This document shows, in pieces, positions 26,738 to 34,095 of a DNA stretch of 64,000 nt. A model generated the notes under the pieces. That model ran no database searches. It saw only the letters and a program-made list of their open reading frames with translations, and was not told where the DNA came from. The stretch's first letter is position 1; each line of letters begins with the position of its first letter. Made by a program: the position numbers and the translations under genes. This DNA comes from Burkholderiaceae bacterium (GTDB taxonomy: Bacteria > Pseudomonadota > Gammaproteobacteria > Burkholderiales > Burkholderiaceae_E), in contig JACKLP010000001.1 of NCBI GenBank assembly GCA_024235875.1, positions 1 to 64,000 on the forward strand, read 5' to 3'.

Positions 26738-29140
26738 ATGGCGAAAGACGGCTCGACTGGAAAGTCGCAGACTTTTGCCGAGCTTCGGACAATGCTGTCC
26801 ACGAGGCTCGGCGAGCTGGTCGCGAACCAGCTTCCGCCGCTCGCGGCCGACCTCGAGGCCGCCGCACGACGCAGCGGCGCCGGAAGAGACCGGCAGGCAC
26901 TTCTGGAAGCGAGCGCGCAACTCAAGCTTGCGCCCGGCGCGCGTCGTGGCGTGTTCACCGCCGCTTTCGAGGATCGCGTCCTTCGCGCCCTGAACGCTGC
27001 CGGTCTTGGCGACGCCGCGACCCGATCACTCGCACTGGTCCACGACGAAGCACTGGACTTGCAGATCATTGCACAGGATCTGGCCCGCTCGATCCGAGAT
27101 GCCGCGGCAGGAACCTACCCGTCGTACGCCGACCGGGTCCGGACGGTTTCGCCGAGCCAATGGATCGAGGACGAGCTCAATCCATTCGGTGCCGGGGTCA
27201 TCGCATCTGCGGTCGTTGCCGCCGTGGGGCCCGCACTTTCGAGCGCACCGGTCAAGGCGATGCTTCGTACCGGACTGCAGTCGCACTTCGCGCTACCGGT
27301 CGCCGAGGTCCTGGTCGAGATCGAGGCATGGCTGGATGGCCACGGAATCGAGCCCACTCGCGTGGAGATCGAATCGGCCGAGCCGTCCGATTCCGGCGAG
27401 CCAGACCCGGCGATCATCTCGGCGCCGAGCGTGCATCCCGTTGACACACCCCGCGAGCGTCACGCCGGTGAGGATGCTGTGATCGGGGACCTCGCACAGG
27501 AGGCGCCCGATGCGATAGCGGGTTCGGCGGGGGACGCCGCCTTGCTGGAGACCTCTGCCTTGGCTCGCCATCGCGCCGCGCGCCCGCTGAGACGCCTGCC
27601 GACGCTCGAGCCTGTCGCGAGCATCGAGCAAAACGCCGTTGCGTTCGCCCATTCGATCGGCGAGATACCCTACAGTCGCGGGGCTCGAGGACACTTTTTC
27701 GGCAATGTGCGTCAACGGCTGGCCGACAATGGTGCCGGCGCGGAGCAGCTCGCCGTGGTCGACGTCGTTGGCGCGATGTTCGACTATGTCGTCGACGACC
27801 GGACCATGCCCGATGCCGCCAAGCCGCTCGTCTGGCGGCTCCAGCAGCCGGCGGTCGTGCTCACGTTGCTCGATTCGGGCTACCTGGGCGACGACCAGCG
27901 CTCCCTTCGTCGACTGGTAGAGAACTTCGGCGCGATCCTGACGACCTACGGCGAAGACGTCACCCGTGGCAGCGAGCTGCATCGTCGGCTGGAGACGGTC
28001 GTACGCGCGGTCGAGATCGTGACCCGAGCGCTGCAGGCGCGCTCCGCCGTGATCGCGCATCAAGTCGATCGGGAATACGAGCGTGCGGCGCTCGGCGTCG
28101 GCCAACTCGTCGACCGCGTGGTGCGCGAGCGAACCGCGCTCGAGTCCACGCCAGGGCGTCGAAATCGCCGCAACTACGCCAGCCGCCCCGACCGAGGTCG
28201 CGAACAGGCCGTGACGGAGAAGCTCTCGGCATTGATCGAGGAGCGCCTTGCTGCTGGCGAATATCCCGAGTCGGTGCGCGAGTTCCTGAGCAAGGTCTGG
28301 CTACGGCAGCTGCGTACGGCTGCGCTGCGTGACGGTGAAGGCAGCGTCGAGTTCAAGATCGCGCTTCAGGTCGTCGACGATTTGCTATGGACCCTCGACG
28401 GAAAGTCACGTGATGGTCAGCCCGAGCCAAGCCGCAAGCTGCTCGCCGAGCGGATTCCGCCGCTGATCAGGGTCCTGGGGCAGGGTCTTCGGGAGATCGG
28501 CGCACGCGAGGACGAGCATCAGTCGTTCTTCGACGAGTTGTTCCTTATTCATCTGCGTCGCATGCAGAAGCGGCGGCGCGATGGTGCGGCCGACCCGGCC
28601 AATGCGGCTGCCGGGGAGGCACCGGCCGTGGTCAGGCCACCCGAGGAGAGCGCGGGCGACCATGGCACGACCGTCTATGACGTCCAGCCCGTGGTGCCAA
28701 CCTTGAACGAGACGCTTTCGGATCTGCCAGCGGGTGAAGCCGAGCCGGATGGGGTGGGGGGGCAGGCGTTCGACGCCGCCGACCAAGAGGCGGCCGAGCC
28801 GACGGAATCCGCCGCGCCAGCATCGGATAGCGCAGGCAATCATCGCCTGCTGGAAGTCCTGGGCGCAGCCGACTTGTCCGATCTGCCCACCGATGCCAAT
28901 CGGCGACTGATGGCGCCCGAAGCCGCATTCGCGGCGATCCGACGAGGCGATTGGGTCGAACTGGAGGGGAGAAACGGCGAGCGCAGCTTTCTGAAGATCG
29001 CCTGGATCAACCGGCGCAGGACAGTCTGTCTGCTGGTCAGGTCGCCGGATCGCCGGGCGCTGTCCTTGCGGATGAGCGAGCTTCGGACGCGCTTCGTCGA
29101 TGGCCGCGCCTTCGCGATCGAACCCGCTCGAGCAGCCTGA
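26738..29140 (+). CDS. DUF1631 family protein
   Basis: An 800-residue protein of the DUF1631 family, which is widespread in beta- and gammaproteobacteria and has no known biochemical role; database labels such as thymidine phosphorylase for this family are unfounded. It is largely helical and charged, with no signal peptide or membrane helix, so cytoplasmic. Two acidic, Ala/Pro-rich stretches (about 215-265 and 615-705) look like linkers. The last 90 residues (GDWVELEGRNGERSFLKIAW and following) look like a small beta barrel resembling PilZ-type domains; that is an inference. It stands alone between two tRNA genes. Confidence 0.85.
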   Translation: MAKDGSTGKSQTFAELRTMLSTRLGELVANQLPPLAADLEAAARRSGAGRDRQALLEASAQLKLAPGARRGVFTAAFEDRVLRALNAAGLGDAATRSLALVHDEALDLQIIAQDLARSIRDAAAGTYPSYADRVRTVSPSQWIEDELNPFGAGVIASAVVAAVGPALSSAPVKAMLRTGLQSHFALPVAEVLVEIEAWLDGHGIEPTRVEIESAEPSDSGEPDPAIISAPSVHPVDTPRERHAGEDAVIGDLAQEAPDAIAGSAGDAALLETSALARHRAARPLRRLPTLEPVASIEQNAVAFAHSIGEIPYSRGARGHFFGNVRQRLADNGAGAEQLAVVDVVGAMFDYVVDDRTMPDAAKPLVWRLQQPAVVLTLLDSGYLGDDQRSLRRLVENFGAILTTYGEDVTRGSELHRRLETVVRAVEIVTRALQARSAVIAHQVDREYERAALGVGQLVDRVVRERTALESTPGRRNRRNYASRPDRGREQAVTEKLSALIEERLAAGEYPESVREFLSKVWLRQLRTAALRDGEGSVEFKIALQVVDDLLWTLDGKSRDGQPEPSRKLLAERIPPLIRVLGQGLREIGAREDEHQSFFDELFLIHLRRMQKRRRDGAADPANAAAGEAPAVVRPPEESAGDHGTTVYDVQPVVPTLNETLSDLPAGEAEPDGVGGQAFDAADQEAAEPTESAAPASDSAGNHRLLEVLGAADLSDLPTDANRRLMAPEAAFAAIRRGDWVELEGRNGERSFLKIAWINRRRTVCLLVRSPDRRALSLRMSELRTRFVDGRAFAIEPARAA

Positions 29141-29218
29141 TTCGATCGGCTAATGACACTTGCGCCGGTCGGCCCCGAGGACACCGACGGTCGGCGGTTC
29201 CGCAACATCCGAATCTGC

Positions 29219-29224
29219 TATAAT
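29219..29224 (+). promoter_or_regulatory. -10 box of tRNA-Val
   Basis: A perfect TATAAT lies 15 bases before the tRNA. No good -35 match was seen. This may also be the promoter of the thrS leader, since no other convincing promoter lies between the tRNA and the leader peptide. Confidence 0.5.
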
Positions 29225-29239
29225 TTGTGGCTTGGGCAC

Positions 29240-29316
29240 AGGCGCGTAGCTCAGTTGGTTAGAGCACCACCTTGACATGGTGGGGGTCGTTGGTTCGAAT
29301 CCAATCGCGCCTACCA
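29240..29316 (+). tRNA. tRNA-Val (anticodon GAC)
   Basis: The acceptor arm AGGCGCG (29240-29246) pairs with CGCGCCT before the discriminator A and encoded CCA. The D-arm TAGCTCAGTTGGTTAGAGC is canonical. The anticodon stem CCACC/GGTGG encloses TTGACAT, giving GAC at 29274-29276, which reads GUC and GUU. The T-arm is GTTGGTTCGAATCCAAT. Length with CCA is 77 bases. Confidence 0.97.
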
Positions 29317-29406
29317 GCCGCACATTGGTTGGACGATTCGCGCAACCTCGTGTGCGGTCTTGAAAGGCGCCGGCCGGCCCGTCCGGAACCAGCGGAGTAT
29401 GCGGAA

Positions 29407-29436
29407 ATGATCAAGCGAACTACGAACGGCGTCTAG
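29407..29436 (+). CDS. Putative thrS leader peptide with tandem threonine codons
   Basis: A nine-codon open frame MIKRTTNGV followed by TAG. A GGAG ribosome site (29394-29397) lies nine bases before the ATG. Codons 5 and 6 are the threonine codons ACT and ACG, inside a sequence that can pair with a downstream antiterminator strand. It sits in the right place for a leader peptide controlling thrS by attenuation, analogous in logic to pheM before E. coli pheST. Two Thr in nine residues is modest, and it is too short for statistics, so the support comes from the matching RNA structure. Confidence 0.6.
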   Translation: MIKRTTNGV

Positions 29437-29520
29437 GCGCTATTCGAGTTTGCACGGTCTGGCAGACGGTGCCCCCGTCTGATGGACCCCCGAAGTGCGG
29501 CTCGTCCGCGCTTTTTTTTT
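29415..29520 (+). promoter_or_regulatory. Putative transcription attenuator of thrS
   Basis: Three mutually exclusive pairings can be drawn. In 1:2, 29415-29426 (containing the Thr codons) pairs with 29443-29453 through eleven base pairs with one bulge. In 2:3 (antiterminator), CGAGTT plus GCAC (29445-29450, 29452-29455) pairs with GTGCGGCTCG (29495-29504) through ten pairs with one bulge. In 3:4 (terminator), AGTGCGG (29494-29500) pairs with CCGCGCT (29506-29512), followed by nine T. An extra hairpin CAGACGG/CCGTCTG (29463-29481) lies between strands 2 and 3. Ribosome stalling at the Thr codons would free strand 2 and prevent termination. Confidence 0.65.
29494..29520 (+). terminator. Intrinsic terminator within the thrS leader
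   Basis: A 7-bp stem (29494-29500 with 29506-29512, one G-U pair) with a 5-base loop is followed by nine consecutive T (29512-29520). It lies 149 bases before the thrS start and after the leader peptide. It is the strand 3:4 hairpin of the proposed attenuator. The stretch 29521-29669 shows no further element except the thrS ribosome site. Confidence 0.8.
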
Positions 29521-29669
29521 GTGTTGAACGTGTCGATCATGCAACGAGCCCTGAAGAACGAGTCGGGGGCGCGAGTCGGCTGGTCGGCAACCGCGGCATT
29601 TCGCCCGAGCGGGTCTGTTGATGCGACGGCCGAAGGCCGGGCCGCGACTATCGAAAAGGAAGGATCGCC

Positions 29670-31592
29670 GTGGTTCAGATTACGCTTCCCGACGGATCGG
29701 CTCGTCGTTTCGAGTCTGCGCCGAGCGTGGCCGAGGTGGCGAGCGACATCGGCGCCGGCCTGGCGAAGGCCGCCATAGCGGGCAAGGTCGATGGCGTCGC
29801 GGTCGACTTGTCCTACCGCATCGAGTCCGATGCGCGGGTTTCGATCCTGACGGCCAAGGATCCCGAGGGGCTGGAGATCATCCGCCACTCCACGGCTCAC
29901 CTGCTCGCCTATGCGGTGAAGACGCTGTTTCCTGATGCCCAGGTCACGATCGGGCCCGTCATAGAGAACGGCTTCTACTACGACTTCTCTTACAAGCGCC
30001 CGTTCACGCCCGAGGACCTCGAGGCAATCGAAGCCAAGATGGCCGAGTTGGCGCGTCGAGACGAAACCGTGGTTCGAGAATTGTGGCGACGTGACGACGC
30101 GGTTCGATTCTTCGAGTCGATCGGCGAGAAGTACAAGGCCGAGATCATCGCCTCGATTCCGGCCGATCAGGACATCACGCTGTATCGGGAAGGCGAGTTC
30201 GTCGATCTGTGCCGCGGCCCCCATGTGCCGAACACGGGAAAGCTGAAGACTTTCAAGTTGATGAAGCTCGCCGGCGCCTATTGGCGCGGTGACTCGAACA
30301 ATGAGATGTTGCAGCGCATCTACGGTACGGCCTGGGCGCGCAAGGAGGATCAGGACGCCTACCTCCATATGCTCGAAGAGGCCGAGAAGCGCGATCATCG
30401 CAAGCTCGGCCGCGAACTCGATCTGTTTCATCTTCAGGATGACGCGCCGGGTATGGTGTTCTGGCATCCGCGTGGATGGGCCTTGTGGCAGCAGGTCGAG
30501 CAGTACATGCGACGGGTCTATGAGCAAAACGGCTACCGCGAGATCCGTTGCCCGCAGATTCTCGATCGAAGCCTTTGGCAGAAGACCGGGCATTGGGAGA
30601 ACTATCGCGAACATATGTTCACGACTGCGTCAGAAAACCGCGATTACGCGGTCAAGCCGATGAATTGCCCCGGTCATGTGCAGGTCTTCAACGCCGGCTT
30701 GCGCAGTTATCGCGATCTACCGCTCCGTTACGGTGAATTCGGCTCATGCCATCGCAACGAGCCGTCGGGTGCCTTGCACGGGATCATGCGGGTCCGCGGC
30801 TTCATCCAGGACGACGGTCACATCTTCTGCACCGAGGATCAGATCCTCGATGAGTGCGTGGCCTACACCGAGCTATTGCATCGGGTGTATGCGGATTTCG
30901 GCTTCGAGCATATCCTCTACAAGATCGCGACGCGGCCGGAGAAGCGCATCGGCGACGATGCCCAGTGGGACCGCGCCGAGGCCGCCCTGATCGAGAGCCT
31001 GCGACGTTCCAACGTCGAATTCGAGATCTCCGAGGGAGAGGGGGCCTTCTATGGTCCGAAGATCGAATACACGCTCAAGGATGCCCTGGGTCGGCATTGG
31101 CAATGCGGGACGATGCAGGTCGACTTCTTCATGCCGCAGCGCCTGGGCGCAGAGTACGTCGCCGAGGACAACGTCCGGCGCCATCCGGTCATGTTGCACC
31201 GCGCAATCGTCGGCTCTCTCGAGCGTTTCATCGGCATCCTGATCGAGAATCACGCGGGGGCGATGCCAATCTGGCTGGCGCCGGTCCAGGCGGTCGTGGC
31301 CAGCATCACGGATGCTCAGCGCGATTATGCGGCCGATGTTGCCCAAACACTGAAAAAACAAGGGTTTAGGGTCGAAAGCGATTTGCGAAACGAGAAGATC
31401 AACTATAAAATCCGCGAGCATAGCCTGCAGAAGGTCCCGTATTTGCTCGTCGTGGGCGGTCGGGAGATGGACAGTGGGCAGGTTGCCGTGCGGGCACGCG
31501 GCGGGGCTGCAGTTGGCACGATGTCGGTCGAGGCATTCGCAAAGCGCATGCGCGACGATGTCGATTGCAAGCGCGCCAACCCGGAAGCGTGA
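29670..31592 (+). CDS. thrS: Threonyl-tRNA synthetase
   Basis: A 640-residue class II synthetase charging tRNA-Thr. Residues 1-62 are a TGS domain, followed by the editing domain with HSTAHLLAYAV. The catalytic core has the zinc-binding MNCPGHVQVF, motif 2 with CHRNEPSGALHGIMRVRGF, and motif 3 HRAIVGSLERFIGI. A C-terminal anticodon-binding domain completes it. The start is a GTG with AAGGAAGG about six bases upstream, giving MVQITLPDGS, a canonical N terminus. It heads the thrS-infC-rpmI-rplT block and is preceded by a likely Thr-codon attenuator. Confidence 0.97.
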   Translation: MVQITLPDGSARRFESAPSVAEVASDIGAGLAKAAIAGKVDGVAVDLSYRIESDARVSILTAKDPEGLEIIRHSTAHLLAYAVKTLFPDAQVTIGPVIENGFYYDFSYKRPFTPEDLEAIEAKMAELARRDETVVRELWRRDDAVRFFESIGEKYKAEIIASIPADQDITLYREGEFVDLCRGPHVPNTGKLKTFKLMKLAGAYWRGDSNNEMLQRIYGTAWARKEDQDAYLHMLEEAEKRDHRKLGRELDLFHLQDDAPGMVFWHPRGWALWQQVEQYMRRVYEQNGYREIRCPQILDRSLWQKTGHWENYREHMFTTASENRDYAVKPMNCPGHVQVFNAGLRSYRDLPLRYGEFGSCHRNEPSGALHGIMRVRGFIQDDGHIFCTEDQILDECVAYTELLHRVYADFGFEHILYKIATRPEKRIGDDAQWDRAEAALIESLRRSNVEFEISEGEGAFYGPKIEYTLKDALGRHWQCGTMQVDFFMPQRLGAEYVAEDNVRRHPVMLHRAIVGSLERFIGILIENHAGAMPIWLAPVQAVVASITDAQRDYAADVAQTLKKQGFRVESDLRNEKINYKIREHSLQKVPYLLVVGGREMDSGQVAVRARGGAAVGTMSVEAFAKRMRDDVDCKRANPEA

Positions 31593-31742
31593 TCGTCTGC
31601 GCGGCTGTTTTCGATGATCGACCATTGAACGCAATCGAGAAAGGCGGTTCCAGGGACCGCTTTGCATTCGCCGTGCTCCTGAAATCGACCCGGGATCATG
31701 ACGTGGGAAGGGGCCAGAGGCGGCAACACGGGGGAACTGAGC

Positions 31743-32264
31743 ATCGCTACTGAAAGAAGTCACCGGGTAAACGGTGAAATCACCGCTCTAGAGGTGCGTC
31801 TGAGCGGCGCCGACAACGAGCCGCTGGGAATCGTGAGCTTGCGAGACGCGCGTCGAATGGCCGAAGAGGCCGAGCTCGATCTGGTCGAGATCGCCGCGCA
31901 TGCGACGCCGCCGGTTTGCCGGATCATGGATTACGGCAAGTTCAAGTACCAGGAGCAGAAGCGCCAGCACGAGGCTCGGCTCAAGCAAAAGATCGTCCAG
32001 GTCAAAGAGGTCAAGTTCAGGCCCCGTACCGAAGAAGGCGACTACCAGGTCAAGCTGAGGAACATCAAGCGCTTCATCGAGGAATCGGACAAGGTCAAGG
32101 TGACTCTCCGGTTCCGGGGGCGCGAGATGGCGCACCAGGAGTTCGGCCTGCGACTGCTCGAGCGCGTCCGGGAGGAACTCGGAGAGACGGTTACGGTCGA
32201 ATCGATGCCCCGGATGGAGGGGCGTCAGATGGTCATGGTCATTGCGCCGAAGCGTCGCAAGTAG
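31743..32264 (+). CDS. infC: Translation initiation factor IF-3 (atypical ATC start)
   Basis: A 173-residue IF-3. The factor binds the 30S subunit, proofreads start codon and initiator tRNA choice, and prevents premature 50S joining. The N-terminal domain begins HRVNGEI, and the linker and C-terminal domain contain MDYGKFKYQEQ and FRGREMAHQEFG. The best start is ATC at 31743 (giving IATERSHRVNGEI in frame), with GGGGGA seven bases upstream. A rare start codon is the known means by which IF-3 limits its own synthesis in E. coli (AUU there). An in-frame ATG at 31698 would add 15 non-conserved residues and has no good ribosome site. Confidence 0.93.
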   Translation: MATERSHRVNGEITALEVRLSGADNEPLGIVSLRDARRMAEEAELDLVEIAAHATPPVCRIMDYGKFKYQEQKRQHEARLKQKIVQVKEVKFRPRTEEGDYQVKLRNIKRFIEESDKVKVTLRFRGREMAHQEFGLRLLERVREELGETVTVESMPRMEGRQMVMVIAPKRRK

Positions 32265-32381
32265 GTTCGCACGCTTCGGGGTGGTGGGGCCCAAGGGCCC
32301 GACAGAAGCCGAGCAGGTGTCGAAGTGCTGGTCGTCGACCGGCCACCTGACGAGGTATAGAAGAGAGTGTCAGAGGCAATC

Positions 32382-32579
32382 ATGCCGAAAATGAAGACCA
32401 AGCGAGGCGCCGCCAAGCGCTTCAAGGTGCGTCCCGGTGGGACCATCAAGCGAGCGCAGGCATTCAAGCGTCACATCCTCACCAAGCGCAAGACGAAGAA
32501 CAAGCGTCAGCTGCGCGGGATGGTGGAGGTGCACGCCTCCGACGCGGCACATGTCCGCGCCATGATGCCGTACGCCTGA
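32382..32579 (+). CDS. rpmI: 50S ribosomal protein L35
   Basis: A 65-residue basic protein with the standard L35 beginning MPKMKTKRGAAKRF and ending MMPYA. The ATG at 32382 gives exactly the family length; a start five codons upstream is rejected. L35 is a small component of the large subunit. It lies in the conserved infC-rpmI-rplT order, 117 bases after infC and 12 before rplT. Confidence 0.97.
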   Translation: MPKMKTKRGAAKRFKVRPGGTIKRAQAFKRHILTKRKTKNKRQLRGMVEVHASDAAHVRAMMPYA

Positions 32580-32591
32580 GGAGGACCGGAA

Positions 32592-32951
32592 ATGCCACGA
32601 GTCAAACGAGGTGTGACGGCCCGCGCGCGTCACAAGAAGGTTCTTGCTGCAGCAAAGGGCTATCGAGGCCGTCGTAGTTCGGTCTACCGGATCGCCAAGC
32701 AAGCGGTGATGAAGGCCGGGCAGTACGCCTACCGTGACCGCCGGGCCAAGAAGCGTGTGTTCCGTTCGCTGTGGATCACGCGAATCAACGCGGCCGCGCG
32801 CGAGCATGGCATCAGCTACAGCTCTTTCATCAATGGGCTCAACAAGGCCCGGATCGGTCTCGATCGCAAGGTGTTGGCCGAGTTGGCCGTCAATGACAAG
32901 CCCGCCTTTGCCGCGATCGTCGGCAAGGTGAAGGCGTCGCTGGGCGTCTAG
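32592..32951 (+). CDS. rplT: 50S ribosomal protein L20
   Basis: A 119-residue 23S rRNA-binding protein needed early in 50S assembly. The start MPRVKRGVTARARHKKVLA and the segment YAYRDRRAKKRVFR are canonical. In E. coli L20 represses translation of rpmI-rplT through an RNA structure; no such structure was worked out here. A strong ribosome site (GAGGA) precedes the ATG. Confidence 0.98.
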   Translation: MPRVKRGVTARARHKKVLAAAKGYRGRRSSVYRIAKQAVMKAGQYAYRDRRAKKRVFRSLWITRINAAAREHGISYSSFINGLNKARIGLDRKVLAELAVNDKPAFAAIVGKVKASLGV

Positions 32952-32960
32952 GCGCCGCTC

Positions 32961-32990
32961 GTCGACCGACGCCTTCGGCGTTTGGTCGAC
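32961..32990 (+). other. Long hairpin between rplT and pheS
   Basis: GTCGACC (32961-32967) pairs with GGTCGAC (32984-32990), and inside it ACGCC (32969-32973) pairs with GGCGT (32977-32981) round a 3-base loop. No T run follows. It lies ten bases before a true intrinsic terminator, suggesting the pair forms a regulatory leader or protects the 3' end of the rplT message. Confidence 0.6.
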
Positions 32991-33000
32991 ACACCGAATA

Positions 33001-33027
33001 CGGGGCCCTTCGTGGCCCCGTTTTTTT
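33001..33027 (+). terminator. Intrinsic terminator just upstream of pheS
   Basis: CGGGGCC (33001-33007) and GGCCCCG (33014-33020) form a 7-bp GC stem with a 6-base loop, followed directly by seven T. Only 24 bases separate the T run from the pheS start codon, so any transcript of pheST must either read through it or start almost at the gene. Confidence 0.85.
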
Positions 33028-33051
33028 CCATCGATCCCGGAAGCAGGCGTG

Positions 33052-34077
33052 ATGAATGCACTGGAACCCGATCAACTGATCGCCGAGGCCAAGCGGCAAA
33101 CGGGCGCGGCCGCAGATGCGGCTGCGCTGGCCGATGCCAAGGCCCGATTCCTCGGGCGAGACGGTGAGATCACCCGTCGGCTCAAGTCCCTGAGCAAGTT
33201 ACCGGCCGACCAACGATCTGCCGCGGGCCAGGCGCTGAACTCGGTCAAGCGGGCCATCGAGGACGTGGTGCGCAACCGGGAGCACGAGATCGAGGCGGCA
33301 CAGCTCGACGCCCGCCTGGCCGAAGAAGCCATCGACGTGACCCTTCCGGGGCGTGGGCTGGCTGCGGGGGGCCTGCATCCGATCACGCTCACCCTCGAGC
33401 GAATCGAACGAATATTTCGCTCGATCGGATTCGACGTGGCCGATGGACCGGAGATCGAGGAAGACTTCTTCAATTTCACGGCCTTGAACACGCCGGAGAA
33501 CCATCCGGCGCGCTCGATGCACGACACCTTCTATGTCGATGCGGGTGACGAGGGTCGGCGGGGATTGCTGCTGCGCACGCACACCAGCCCCATGCAGATC
33601 CGCTACGCCCGAATGCACGAACCGCCGATCCGTGTGATCGCGCCGGGCAAGACCTATCGTGTGGACTCCGACGCGACCCACTCGCCGATGTTTCATCAGG
33701 TCGAGGGCCTATGGGTGGAAGAAGGGATCAGCTTGACAGACCTGAAGAGCGTCTACGCCGACTTCATCCATCGGTTTTTCGAGCGCGAGGACATCGATCT
33801 GCGGTTTCGGCCGTCGTATTTTCCGTTTACCGAGCCTTCGGCCGAAATCGACATGCGTTTCGCCGACGGGCCGCTGGCGGGACGGTGGCTCGAAGTGAGC
33901 GGGTCAGGGCAAGTGCATCCGAACGTGATCCGGAACATCGGTCTGGACCCCGAGCGATACGTCGGCTTCGCGTTCGGGTCGGGCGTCGAGCGTCTGGCGA
34001 TGCTTCGCTACGGCATCGGCGATCTTCGCCTTTTCTTCGACAACGATCTGCGCTTTCTGCGCCAGTTCGAGCGCTGA
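33052..34077 (+). CDS. pheS: Phenylalanyl-tRNA synthetase alpha subunit
   Basis: A 341-residue class II catalytic subunit. An N-terminal coiled coil (about 1-90) is followed by the core with YRVDSDATHSPMFHQVEG (motif 2) and GFAFGSGVERLAMLRYGI (motif 3). It forms an alpha2-beta2 tetramer with PheT and charges tRNA-Phe. A GTG one codon earlier (33049) is possible; the ATG at 33052 has better spacing to GGAAG. An intrinsic terminator lies directly upstream. Confidence 0.97.
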   Translation: MNALEPDQLIAEAKRQTGAAADAAALADAKARFLGRDGEITRRLKSLSKLPADQRSAAGQALNSVKRAIEDVVRNREHEIEAAQLDARLAEEAIDVTLPGRGLAAGGLHPITLTLERIERIFRSIGFDVADGPEIEEDFFNFTALNTPENHPARSMHDTFYVDAGDEGRRGLLLRTHTSPMQIRYARMHEPPIRVIAPGKTYRVDSDATHSPMFHQVEGLWVEEGISLTDLKSVYADFIHRFFEREDIDLRFRPSYFPFTEPSAEIDMRFADGPLAGRWLEVSGSGQVHPNVIRNIGLDPERYVGFAFGSGVERLAMLRYGIGDLRLFFDNDLRFLRQFER

Positions 34078-34095
34078 GCCTGCCTGGGGACTGCG

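Noticed and set aside
31698..31742. ATG start for infC 15 codons upstream
   Set aside because: The added residues are not conserved in IF-3 and the ATG lacks a good ribosome site; the ATC start gives the usual length and N terminus.
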